A stretch of DNA of 16,692 bases from an uncultured beta proteobacterium (lineage in GTDB: Bacteria > Pseudomonadota > Gammaproteobacteria > Burkholderiales > Burkholderiaceae_C), in the NCBI GenBank assembly GCA_903927495.1, contig CAIYNH010000920.1, positions 1-16,692 on the forward strand, read 5' to 3'. Under the pieces are notes generated by a model. That model saw nothing but the letters and a program-made list of their open reading frames with translations. It ran no database searches and was not told the DNA's origin. The translations under genes were made by a program, and so were the position numbers. Positions 1 through 7,293 of the stretch are shown here, in pieces; within the stretch, counting starts at the first letter, position 1, and each line of letters starts with the position of its first letter.

Positions 1-134
1 CGTCGGCGCAATGCCTTGTTGCATTCCGGCCAGTTGCTCACCTTGTATTTGGGCTGGGTGAACTTGTGGCGCCGACTTTCGTGAAGTTTGCAGGCCACAG
101 GCTGTTTGGGTGAAAGGAAATCGACCCGAATCAT
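1..134 (-). CDS. IS5-family transposase, N-terminal 44 residues (cut by window edge)
   Basis: The ATG at 132-134 opens a minus-strand frame that runs off the left edge after 44 codons. The residues KFTQPKYKVSNWPECNKALR, followed by a further arginine, match the conserved start of IS5/IS903-group transposases, where a lysine-rich stretch leads into an N-W-x-E-Y-N-x-A-L-x-x-R-G motif. Here the usual tyrosine of that motif is a cysteine. The DDE catalytic residues would lie outside the window, so whether the enzyme is intact cannot be judged. The distance from the start codon to the terminal repeat (about 30 bases) is usual for the group. Confidence 0.75.
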   Translation of the reverse strand, partial: MIRVDFLSPKQPVACKLHESRRHKFTQPKYKVSNWPECNKALRR

Positions 135-165
135 GCCAGTTCACTGAACGGGCCGCTGAATTTTC

Positions 166-183
166 GATTTATTCAGCAACGCC
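166..183 (-). repeat. IS terminal inverted repeat
   Basis: An 18-base sequence whose outer end is at 183, read on the minus strand as GGCGTTGCTGAATAAATC. It resembles the 18-base ends of IS903-type elements and would be the transposase binding and cleavage site. The partner repeat lies outside the window. Confidence 0.65.
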
Positions 184-221
184 GATGCAATACAGAAAAA
201 AACCTATCGAACCAGAGCGGC

Positions 222-1583
222 TCAGTTCAGCAACACCCGGTTAATCGCCGCCACGGCTTCCAGATCAGCCCCCCCAACCAGCGCCAACAGCCTAACCTTG
301 GAGATCAAATACATGTAGCGTGACTGCGCCAGATCGCGCAGCACCAAAAACCGTTGTTGCTCAGCATTCAGGATGTCAAGCAAAGTGCGACTTCCGGCTT
401 CAAAAGACTTGCGGCTGGACAGCACCAGTTGGTCTGCCGAGCGCAAGGCTTGTTCCAGCGCTTTGATTTTCGGAATGTTCTCGGTGACGCCTCTGAACTC
501 TTTGTGAACCCGCAGTCCAAGGTCCCGTCTGCCAGTCTCCAGCGTCTGCTCGGCGCGCTCCAGACCGGCCAAAGCTTGGCGCACTGACGCATTGACATAC
601 CCTCCAGAAAATAGTGGAATGTTGAGCTGCAAGCCAAAAGAGTTATTGGTGTAACGCGAACTGGTGTTGATGACGTTTTCGCTCTCGCTTTGGGTCCACT
701 GCGCCACTGCGTCCAGCGTCGGGTAGTGCCCAGACTTGGCTTTTTCTACTTCCTGGCGGGTAATTTCGATACGGGCTTTCAAGGATTGGATTTGCGGACT
801 GCTTTGTTCCGCGCGACTCGTCCAGTCTTCCAACCTATTGGGCTCAGGGTAGATCAGCTCAAGTTGGGAAACCTGGAGTGTGGCGAGTTGATCAATCGGT
901 TCATTGATCAGGTTTTGGAGTTGCCGCAAGGTGTAGCTGACGTTTTGCCGCGCCTCAATCTCCAGCGCGACATTCATGTCAAGCCGGGCCTGTGCGTCGT
1001 CAATGTCAGTGCGAATGCCAGACCCGGCCGTCAAAGCCTTGCGGGCAGCGTCCAATTGTGTGGTGTAGGTCACCCGCTGCGCCAGCACCAGTGCCAACTG
1101 ATCATGGCTCAATAGGGCTTCAAAGTAGGCTCCACAGACTCGGACGGCGAGATTTTGCTCTTCGAGTGCCAATGCTGCCTGGGCATCATCGGCTTGTGCC
1201 AGTGCCTGCCGGTACTGTGCTGCGAGCTGGGTCCGATACAAGGGTTGGCGCAGAGAAACCGTTTTGTTGCTGCTGGGATAACCGGTGTTGTTGGTTTGCT
1301 CCAAGCCCAAAATATTTGTGCTGGAGCTCTCCAACTGGTTGTTTGACTGTGACAGACTTGCACTCAAGCTCGGAAACATTTGCGAGCGTGCCTGCGGCAA
1401 TCGCTCGAGCTCGCCCGTGGCCGTGGCCCTGGCTGCCAACAGGGTCGTATCCTGTTGCTGGGCCGCTGCATACACCTGCAGCAAATCCATGGCCTGCGCT
1501 GACATGGTAAAACCCAGCAGCATTGCCGCCGCCAGCCAGCGGTGTGAGGGTTCACGACGGGTCATGTTTAAAGCTTGGCGCAT
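222..1583 (-). CDS. TolC-family outer-membrane channel of a type I secretion system
   Basis: A 453-residue outer-membrane efflux protein, the normal size for TolC/PrtF-type channels. Residues 1-31 form a signal peptide (basic start, hydrophobic WLAAAMLLGF, then SAQA before MDLLQVY). The rest holds the two repeated long helical OEP regions (about 35-240 and 245-440), with the family-typical QPLYR near residue 115 and a matching IPLFSGG turn near residue 325. The protein would trimerise in the outer membrane and form the exit duct for the substrate passed on by the HlyD-type adaptor. It is the last gene of the operon, starting 6 bases after the hlyD-like stop, with a GAGGAG ribosome site about 9 bases before the ATG. 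A second in-frame ATG at 1565 (MTRRE) would also give a good signal peptide and cannot be excluded. An IS end lies 38 bases downstream. Confidence 0.92.
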   Translation of the reverse strand: MRQALNMTRREPSHRWLAAAMLLGFTMSAQAMDLLQVYAAAQQQDTTLLAARATATGELERLPQARSQMFPSLSASLSQSNNQLESSSTNILGLEQTNNTGYPSSNKTVSLRQPLYRTQLAAQYRQALAQADDAQAALALEEQNLAVRVCGAYFEALLSHDQLALVLAQRVTYTTQLDAARKALTAGSGIRTDIDDAQARLDMNVALEIEARQNVSYTLRQLQNLINEPIDQLATLQVSQLELIYPEPNRLEDWTSRAEQSSPQIQSLKARIEITRQEVEKAKSGHYPTLDAVAQWTQSESENVINTSSRYTNNSFGLQLNIPLFSGGYVNASVRQALAGLERAEQTLETGRRDLGLRVHKEFRGVTENIPKIKALEQALRSADQLVLSSRKSFEAGSRTLLDILNAEQQRFLVLRDLAQSRYMYLISKVRLLALVGGADLEAVAAINRVLLN

Positions 1584-1589
1584 CGGTGC

Positions 1590-2963
1590 TTACTCCTCTT
1601 TCATGGAAGCCGCCATGCGCTTGAGCAAGGGGTTTAACAGGTAAGTCAGCATGGAGCGCTGGCCCGTGATAAAAACCACCTCAACCGGCATTCCCGGCTG
1701 GAGCTGGCGCTTGCCCAGTTGCTTGTACCCCTCTGCGGTGACTCCCACCCGCGCCAGGAAGTAGCCCACTCCTGATTGCGGGTCAACCATGACATCGCCT
1801 GACACGGAAACAACTTGACCGTGCACCACTAGTTGTGGCGTGTGTGCAAAAGACGAAAACCTTACATCCACCGGTAAACCCTGGTGCACTCGGTCAATCA
1901 GATGCGGCACCACGCGGGCTTCGATTAGCAAAATCTGATCTTGAGGCACGATGTCCATCAGCTTTTGTCCGGGGCCGATGACACCGCCCACGGTCTGAAA
2001 CGCCAGACTCACCACTTGACCCGTGGCCGGTGACTTGACCTCGGTGCGACCCAAATCATCTTTGGCAGCTCGAAATTTTTCTGCGTCACCGGGCACCTCT
2101 CGGCCGACCTCGGCCAACTGGGTTTCGACGTCTTTACGGTATTCCTGCTGTCGCAGAATGGAACGTTGTTGCAACTCCGACACCGCTCGCTTGGACCGAG
2201 TGGTGTTGCCGATCAACTCGGCAATGCCTGAACTGGCATCGGCACTCAAACGTTGAAGCTCAAGCTGGCGATTGCGGGGCGCGTACCCTTCTTTAACCAA
2301 TTCACTGGTGTTCTTGAGTTCCTCGGCGAGCAGGGCGTGCTGGTTCTTGCGGTTAACCAGCATGCTCTCGTAGGCTTGGATCTGTCCTTGCTGACCCTGA
2401 ATGCTTTCCTGCGTGGCCTGAAGATCAGCCTGCAAGGCAGCGCGGCGCGAGTTAAACAATTGTTCCTGTGTGAAAACCACCTCTCGAATTTGCGGATCTT
2501 TGCTGGCCTCAATCACGTCCGGGTGAAAAGTAACTTTGCTCAGACCGCGCTGCTCCGCGAAAAGTCGCCCTTCCATGGCCCGTAAACCGACATAACGCTG
2601 GCGTGCCGCCTCAAAGTTAGCGCGAGCTGCCGCCTCGTCCAAGCGAATTAAAAGTTGACCCTCTTTGACGATGTCACCCTCACCTACCAGCACTTCTTTG
2701 ACTATTCCGCCGGTCAGGTGCTGTACCGACTTACGTTTGGTATCGATTGAGACCATGCCCTGGCTGGGCACCCCTTCATCCAGCGGTGCCAGTGCCGCCC
2801 ACAATAAAAAACCACCAAAACCAAGCCCCAAGGTCCACAGCCCAATACGGGCCGCTCGTCCGGTGCGCTGTGACAATGAATTTGCGCCGGAAGGCGCTGC
2901 GTCTGACGCACCAGGTGGCGAGAAATTTGCGGGTGCATTTTGGGAAATATCTTGGATGGTCAT
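1590..2963 (-). CDS. HlyD-family periplasmic adaptor (membrane fusion protein) of the type I secretion system
   Basis: A 457-residue protein of the type I secretion HlyD/PrtE class. It has a short cytoplasmic tail rich in Ser, Ala and Pro (1-38) and one membrane helix (about 39-59). A first half of a lipoyl-like domain follows (about 72-110, with GGIVKEVLVGEGDIVKEGQ). Next is a long alpha-helical hairpin rich in Gln, Glu and Arg (about 112-300), then the second lipoyl half (about 308-340, with SPATGQVVSL), and finally a beta-barrel region ending in QPGMPVEVVFITG. It would bridge the inner-membrane ABC transporter and the TolC-like channel. It starts 33 bases after the stop of the second ABC gene and ends 6 bases before the channel gene. 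No strong Shine-Dalgarno is visible before its ATG, so translation may depend on the upstream gene. Confidence 0.93.
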   Translation of the reverse strand: MTIQDISQNAPANFSPPGASDAAPSGANSLSQRTGRAARIGLWTLGLGFGGFLLWAALAPLDEGVPSQGMVSIDTKRKSVQHLTGGIVKEVLVGEGDIVKEGQLLIRLDEAAARANFEAARQRYVGLRAMEGRLFAEQRGLSKVTFHPDVIEASKDPQIREVVFTQEQLFNSRRAALQADLQATQESIQGQQGQIQAYESMLVNRKNQHALLAEELKNTSELVKEGYAPRNRQLELQRLSADASSGIAELIGNTTRSKRAVSELQQRSILRQQEYRKDVETQLAEVGREVPGDAEKFRAAKDDLGRTEVKSPATGQVVSLAFQTVGGVIGPGQKLMDIVPQDQILLIEARVVPHLIDRVHQGLPVDVRFSSFAHTPQLVVHGQVVSVSGDVMVDPQSGVGYFLARVGVTAEGYKQLGKRQLQPGMPVEVVFITGQRSMLTYLLNPLLKRMAASMKEE

Positions 2964-2996
2964 GGTAGTCTTGACAATCTATTCAAAAATAGGGGA

Positions 2997-4736
2997 TTAG
3001 GCTGCTGCCGCAGCGGCACCAGACAGTGGCTTTTGTTGGGATGGCGGCGTGGGCTTGGCCTGCATGGCAGCAATGATGGCATCACGCGGGCCGAATGCCA
3101 GCACTTGTCCGTCGCGCAGAATCAGCAATCGATCAGCTGCTGCCAATGCAGCAGGACGGTGGGTAATTAGAAATACCGTGCGCCCTTTGGTCTTGAGTTG
3201 CTGGATGGTCTTGAACAGCGCTGCTTCGCCGGCCTCATCCAGGTTGGCATTTGGCTCATCAAGCACAATCAGCTGGGGATCACCGTAGATGGCGCGGGCC
3301 AAACCAATGCGCTGACGCTGTCCACCCGACAACAAGTTTCCAGCCTCACCGATGGGCGTGTCATAGCCTTTATGAAAACGCAAAATCATTTCGTGCAAGC
3401 CCGCACTTTGGGCGGCCTCTATGACTTTGCTTGGATCGACCTCACCAAAACGCGCGATGTTTTCGGCAATCGTTCCCTCGAACAATTCAATGTCTTGCGG
3501 CAGATAGCCCAAGTATGGGCCAAGCTCAACCCGGTTCCAGCCGGCAAGTGGCAAACCGTCGAGGAGGACTTGCCCCGCCACGTCTGGCCAGATTCCCATC
3601 AACACCCGCGCCAGCGTCGATTTGCCAGAACCTGATGGTCCCAGCACTGCGGTAATACAGCCAGCGGGCACACTCAGGCTGATCTTTTTGAGGATCGGGT
3701 CGGCACGCCCAGGGGCAGTGGCAAAAACCTCCTGTAGCGAGATCGCTCCCATGGGCGCTACGCGTTTGAAGGCTGGGTCACGCGCCGGGAAGTCGATCAG
3801 CATTTGCTCGAGCCGGGCAAAGGCACAACGCATACCAATGAACTGGCGCCAACTTCCCACCAGCAGATCAATGGGGGCCAAGGCCCGGGTCATCAGCACG
3901 TTAGCAGCAATCATGCCACCAGGCGAGAGTTGCCCATCAATGACCAACAAGGCACCAGCACCCAAAGAAAGTGACTGCTGGGTGTAGCGAATGAACTTGC
4001 TCCAGGCCGTGATGCGGTGGGTCAAACGCTGCGCCCGGCTGCTTTCACTCAGGTGGTGTTGGTGTCGGGCGGCCCAGCGTGCGCGCAGGTTGTGCACCAT
4101 GCCCATGGACTCGAGCACCTCGGCGTTGCGCAACTTACCTTGCAGGAAACTGCTCGCATCAGCACCAGCTTTGGTGGCGGCTTCTGATGGTGCCACGGTG
4201 TGCCGATGGCCAAACCAGGCTAGCCCGGCTTGAATCAATGCAAAAACAATACCCAGCAGGCCCAGCAAGGGATGCAAAAAGAAAAGCACAGCCATATAGA
4301 TGGGTGTCCAGGGTGCATCAAAAAAAGCAAAAATTCCGTTACCGGTCAAGAACTGACGGATCTGGATCAAATCACCAAAGGCGCGCGAGGGACTGGCACC
4401 CGACTGACTCAAATGGGCCTCAAAGCTAGCGTTGAAAACCTGGGTACTGAGTTGCTCGTCCAGTCGCACACCACTGCTTACTAGCAAGCGCGAGCGCATC
4501 CATTCGGCAAAGGCCATGACGGCAAACAGCAACAAGGTCAACAATGACATGGCGATCAGGGTCAACTCGCTTTGGCTTGCCAGGACGCGATCGTAGATTT
4601 GCAACATGTAGAGCGTAGGTGTCAACATCAGCGTATTGGCCAGCATGCTGAAGGCACCCACAATCAAAAACTCGCGCCGAAAACTCCACAGGGTTGAGGT
4701 CAACTCGCTGCGTTTGAAGAATGCTGGTGTGTTCAT
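2997..4736 (-). CDS. Type I secretion ABC permease/ATPase, second copy (PrtD/AprD class)
   Basis: A 579-residue ABC exporter half with an N-terminal membrane domain (about 1-310) and a C-terminal ATPase. Visible motifs are Walker A GPSGSGKST (366-374), Q-loop Q414, signature LSGGQ (469-473), Walker B LIVLDEP with D493 and E494, and switch histidine H526. There is no N-terminal C39 or C39-like domain, which places it with the PrtD/AprD/RsaD exporters rather than HlyB or LapB. The open frame extends 39 codons further upstream to 4853, but that part is Arg/Pro-rich and lies inside the preceding ABC gene. The ATG at 4736, 19 bases after that gene's stop, gives a start (MNTPAFFKRS) that aligns with its paralogue. 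The tail is a run of alanines. It probably pairs with the upstream paralogue or with itself to drive export. Confidence 0.92.
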   Translation of the reverse strand: MNTPAFFKRSELTSTLWSFRREFLIVGAFSMLANTLMLTPTLYMLQIYDRVLASQSELTLIAMSLLTLLLFAVMAFAEWMRSRLLVSSGVRLDEQLSTQVFNASFEAHLSQSGASPSRAFGDLIQIRQFLTGNGIFAFFDAPWTPIYMAVLFFLHPLLGLLGIVFALIQAGLAWFGHRHTVAPSEAATKAGADASSFLQGKLRNAEVLESMGMVHNLRARWAARHQHHLSESSRAQRLTHRITAWSKFIRYTQQSLSLGAGALLVIDGQLSPGGMIAANVLMTRALAPIDLLVGSWRQFIGMRCAFARLEQMLIDFPARDPAFKRVAPMGAISLQEVFATAPGRADPILKKISLSVPAGCITAVLGPSGSGKSTLARVLMGIWPDVAGQVLLDGLPLAGWNRVELGPYLGYLPQDIELFEGTIAENIARFGEVDPSKVIEAAQSAGLHEMILRFHKGYDTPIGEAGNLLSGGQRQRIGLARAIYGDPQLIVLDEPNANLDEAGEAALFKTIQQLKTKGRTVFLITHRPAALAAADRLLILRDGQVLAFGPRDAIIAAMQAKPTPPSQQKPLSGAAAAAA

Positions 4737-4755
4737 GGTGATTTTGTTGTGGGCA

Positions 4756-6477
4756 TCAGGTGGCGGCTGTCGCCGCTTGCTGGGCCTTGGCGGCCGCTTC
4801 ATTGATGGCCTTGAGCACATCGTCTCTCGGACCAAAGGCCTGGGCTTGGCCATCTCGCAGCACCAGTATCTTGTCGGCTACCCCCAACACGCTGGTACGG
4901 TGTGTCATCACCACAAAGGTGGTGCCTTGGGCGGCGTGTTTGGAAATGGCAGATGCCAGCGCCACATCACCTTGCTCGTCCAGGCTGGAGTTAGGTTCAT
5001 CGAGCACCACAAAGGCGGGTTTGCCGTAAAGTGCCCGGGCCAGAGCGACGCGCTGGCGCTGTCCACCAGACAACATGGTGCCTTCACGCCCCACCGGGCT
5101 GTCATAGCCTTGTGGCATAGCCAGGATAAATTCATGCAAACCCACGGCCTTCGCGGCCGCCTCAACCTTGGCCTGATCGACATCACCAAAGCGGGCGATG
5201 TTGTCGGCCACCGAGCCATCAAACAGTTCCACACCTTGCGGCAAATAGCCCATGTGCGGACCCAGTTCCAGCTTGTTCCAGGTGTAAACATCGGCACCAT
5301 CGAGCCGAACCTTGCCGTTGGCCGCAGGCCACAAACCCACCAGCAAGCGGGCCAATGTGGTTTTACCCGAGGCCGAGGGCCCAATCACGGCCAGTACTTC
5401 GCCGGACTGTAGGGCAAAGCTGAAGCCTTTGAGAATTGGGGTTTGCGTACCGGGCGCACTGGCCACCAAACTCTCCACCTGAAGTTTGCCTTGAGGCGCT
5501 GGCAGCATCATGCTAGGTGGGCGCGCAGGTACCGAAGCCAACAGATTGTCCAAGCGGCCATAAGCACCACGCACGTTCACCACCGTTTGCCACTGGGCCA
5601 CAATTTGCACCAAGGGTGCCAAAACCCTTCCCCCCAGAATGGACGCGACAATCATGTAGGCGCTTCCTCCATTCAGCTGGTTGCGCAACATCAACCAAGC
5701 ACCCAAACCCAACAGCATTGAGCTCACCGTGTTTTGCAAAAACTTGGAGATGGCTTGGTAGAACCCGGCGTGTTCAGAGGCTTTCGCTTGCAAGCCCAAA
5801 AATTCGCGCTGTTTATTAATCCAACGGCGGTGAATATCACGAAGCATGCCCATCGACTCAATCACTTGCGCATTGCGCAAAGTGCCGTCTGCGTATTGCT
5901 GGGCCGCCATGGCACTGCGGTTGGCGGCCAACAAGGGTGGCTGGGTACTGCGCTCATTGAGCCAGCCGACAAAGGTCTGCACTATGGCAGAAACCACAGC
6001 CGTCCAACCCAGCACCGGACTGATGGCAAAGATCAGCACCAAAAACACCAGGGACACGGGTGCCTCCATCAGCGCCAGCAATACGGGTGCACTGAGAAAG
6101 TCGCGAACGGATCTAAAGTCGTTCATTGGCTGCGCCGTGCCGCCGGGCAAGCGCTTTAGGTTGGCCTCGAAAATGGCAGTAAAAACTCGGTGACTCAAAC
6201 TCCGATCAAGGGCCAGGGAGGACTCATGCATGACCTCTGAGCGCACCCACTCCAGCATCTCCATCAGCACATAGGCTGCCAACACCAGAAGCGTTTCCAT
6301 GGCCAGCGTCATGTAGCTACGGCTATTCACAACCCGGTCATAAACTTCCAGCATGTAGCCCGACGGGGCCAGTACCAGCAGGCTTGAGAACAAACTGAAC
6401 CAGGCTGCTTGTCTGAAATATGGGTGAAGCGCCGAGACCGCCTGTTGTAATTCTGACGGTGGCTTGTTCTGACTCAT
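4756..6477 (-). CDS. Type I secretion ABC permease/ATPase, first copy (PrtD/AprD class)
   Basis: A 573-residue ABC exporter half and the first gene of the secretion operon. The membrane domain spans about 1-310. The ATPase has Walker A GPSASGKTT (366-374), Q-loop Q414, signature LSGGQ (469-473), Walker B VVLDEP (D493, E494) and switch histidine H526. These are the same residue numbers as in the downstream paralogue, so the two genes look like an in-place duplication with little length change. Both ATP sites look intact in sequence. The start at 6477 is supported by AGGAGG at 6482-6487 on the minus strand, four bases before the ATG. Family members export Ca-binding proteases, lipases, S-layer proteins or adhesins with an uncleaved C-terminal signal. 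No such substrate gene is present in the window. Confidence 0.93.
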   Translation of the reverse strand: MSQNKPPSELQQAVSALHPYFRQAAWFSLFSSLLVLAPSGYMLEVYDRVVNSRSYMTLAMETLLVLAAYVLMEMLEWVRSEVMHESSLALDRSLSHRVFTAIFEANLKRLPGGTAQPMNDFRSVRDFLSAPVLLALMEAPVSLVFLVLIFAISPVLGWTAVVSAIVQTFVGWLNERSTQPPLLAANRSAMAAQQYADGTLRNAQVIESMGMLRDIHRRWINKQREFLGLQAKASEHAGFYQAISKFLQNTVSSMLLGLGAWLMLRNQLNGGSAYMIVASILGGRVLAPLVQIVAQWQTVVNVRGAYGRLDNLLASVPARPPSMMLPAPQGKLQVESLVASAPGTQTPILKGFSFALQSGEVLAVIGPSASGKTTLARLLVGLWPAANGKVRLDGADVYTWNKLELGPHMGYLPQGVELFDGSVADNIARFGDVDQAKVEAAAKAVGLHEFILAMPQGYDSPVGREGTMLSGGQRQRVALARALYGKPAFVVLDEPNSSLDEQGDVALASAISKHAAQGTTFVVMTHRTSVLGVADKILVLRDGQAQAFGPRDDVLKAINEAAAKAQQAATAAT

Positions 6478-6535
6478 TGGGCCTCCTAGACCGCGAAATA
6501 TGGCACGTATCTTACCGGGTCTTTATTTGGAACAA
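6478..6535 (-). promoter_or_regulatory. Possible promoter and ribosome site of the type I secretion operon
   Basis: Read on the minus strand, TTGTTC (6530-6535) and TAAGAT (6509-6514) resemble sigma-70 -35 and -10 boxes, but the spacer is only 15 bases. The Shine-Dalgarno AGGAGG at 6482-6487 is clear. The promoter call is weak and the ribosome site is strong. Confidence 0.3.
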
Positions 6536-7073
6536 TTCGAGCTGTATTCACGCGCAAACTTTGCCGTCATTGAGGTAGCGAGACAACGACGACAGAGTTG
6601 ATTTAATAATGGAATTGCTGGTTATGCAGTGAGAACAGCGCAACGCTGGATGCTGACGTTGACTCATCTCCTAGTCAAAGCCCTACGGACAATCAGCACC
6701 GCCTGCGCAGTATCAATAATTGCCTGACCTGATTGGGTGCCGAATGTTCCAAGTTTGAACCACTTCTTTGGGGGGACCTGGCGCAGATGCCGCAGTTCCA
6801 CACCTAAGTATCCGAGCTAATAGGCCGTATTACTGCGCCAAAATAAAGGAAGAAAATCACCTGCACGTGCTAGTGCGCCTAGCGCAAGCAGCTATTAAAT
6901 TATGATCGAACAGGTAGCGCTCCAACATAGTCAGAAAAACTCCTAGATGGCTTTGCCCCAACGCAATGCACACCGGTAAGCCAATTTTTAATAACCACCA
7001 AAAACTCAATTCTGTAAAAATTCTTCAACTACCTGAAATCGAATAAGCAAACGCCCTGCCAATCAGGCGTTGC

Positions 7074-7099
7074 TTGACAGCTTGCGAAAAGCCTACACT
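7074..7099 (+). promoter_or_regulatory. Weak promoter candidate upstream of the FecR-domain gene
   Basis: A perfect TTGACA (7074-7079) is followed by TACACT (7094-7099), but the spacer is 14 bases against the usual 16-18, so activity is uncertain. It lies directly after the imperfect hairpin at 7051-7070. If used, it would give a leader of nearly 200 bases before the FecR start. Confidence 0.25.
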
Positions 7100-7117
7100 C
7101 CGAGCCAATGGTCATGG

Positions 7118-7139
7118 TCAAAACTCTTTTCAGTTTTGA
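7118..7139 (+). promoter_or_regulatory. Perfect 8-bp hairpin in the presumed leader of the FecR gene
   Basis: TCAAAACT (7118-7125), a six-base loop CTTTTC and AGTTTTGA (7132-7139) form a perfect stem. A G-U pair can extend it by one. There is no T-run directly after it, so it is not an evident terminator. It is preceded by a tandem ATGGTC repeat. Its role is unknown. Confidence 0.35.
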
Positions 7140-7293
7140 TGGAACGTAGGACTGTCAGGTTTAATGCAGGACTGTGGGCGAGGAAGTCTACAACTATGGC
7201 TCCAAAACGGTGGGCTCCATTCTCATCAGGCGCATGAAGGTGGCCGGCAGCTAACTGGCCCCCTGTGCGCCCCGCGCCACAAAGGAAAACAAC

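Larger units (their letters stand above)
1..183 (-). mobile_element. Partial IS5-family (IS903-group) insertion sequence, right end
   Basis: One end of an insertion sequence enters from the left edge. It holds the start of a transposase on the minus strand (1..134) and a terminal inverted repeat at 166..183 whose minus-strand reading is GGCGTTGCTGAATAAATC. From memory, this differs at two of 18 positions from the IS903 terminal repeat. The nine bases just outside (184-192, GATGCAATA) would be one copy of a target duplication; the other copy is beyond the window. The element ends 38 bases before the stop codon of the TolC-like gene, so it landed in or just after the 3' end of the secretion operon without cutting the gene. 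The family call rests on the transposase N-terminus plus the repeat, and the two agree. Confidence 0.75.
6478..7293. other. Long intergenic region between the secretion operon and the FecR gene
   Basis: These 816 bases contain no convincing gene. The middle (about 6840-7040) is visibly more AT-rich than its surroundings. What can be seen: a 33-codon plus-strand ORF at 6500-6601 (starts MARILPGLYL) without a ribosome site; a 45-codon minus-strand ORF at 6664-6801 (GTG start, ends RRALTRR); a short perfect hairpin TGCGC-CTA-GCGCA at 6874-6886 next to the palindrome GCACGTGC at 6863-6870; an imperfect hairpin at 7051-7070 (ACGCCCTG/CAGGCGT); and a 26-codon plus-strand ORF at 7174-7254 (GTG start, ends MKVAGS). 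None could be matched to a family. The stretch may be a decayed gene region or may hold control sites for the two divergent units. Confidence 0.6.

Noticed and set aside
1..90. Plus-strand open frame at the left edge ending in NLWRRLS
   Set aside because: The minus strand here clearly encodes the IS5-type transposase start, so this is its shadow.
4737..4853. Longer N-terminus for the second ABC protein (39 extra codons)
   Set aside because: The extra residues are Arg/Pro/Lys-rich, lie inside the upstream ABC gene, and have no counterpart in its paralogue. The ATG at 4736 fits better.
4636..5412. A 258-codon plus-strand ORF opposite the ABC genes
   Set aside because: It is antisense to two conserved ABC transporter genes, crosses their junction, and has no recognisable motif.
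6501..6516. Sigma-54-like element TGGCACGTATCTTACC on the plus strand
   Set aside because: The -24 half is good, but the essential GC of the -12 half is missing (TTAC), and it points into sequence without a convincing gene.
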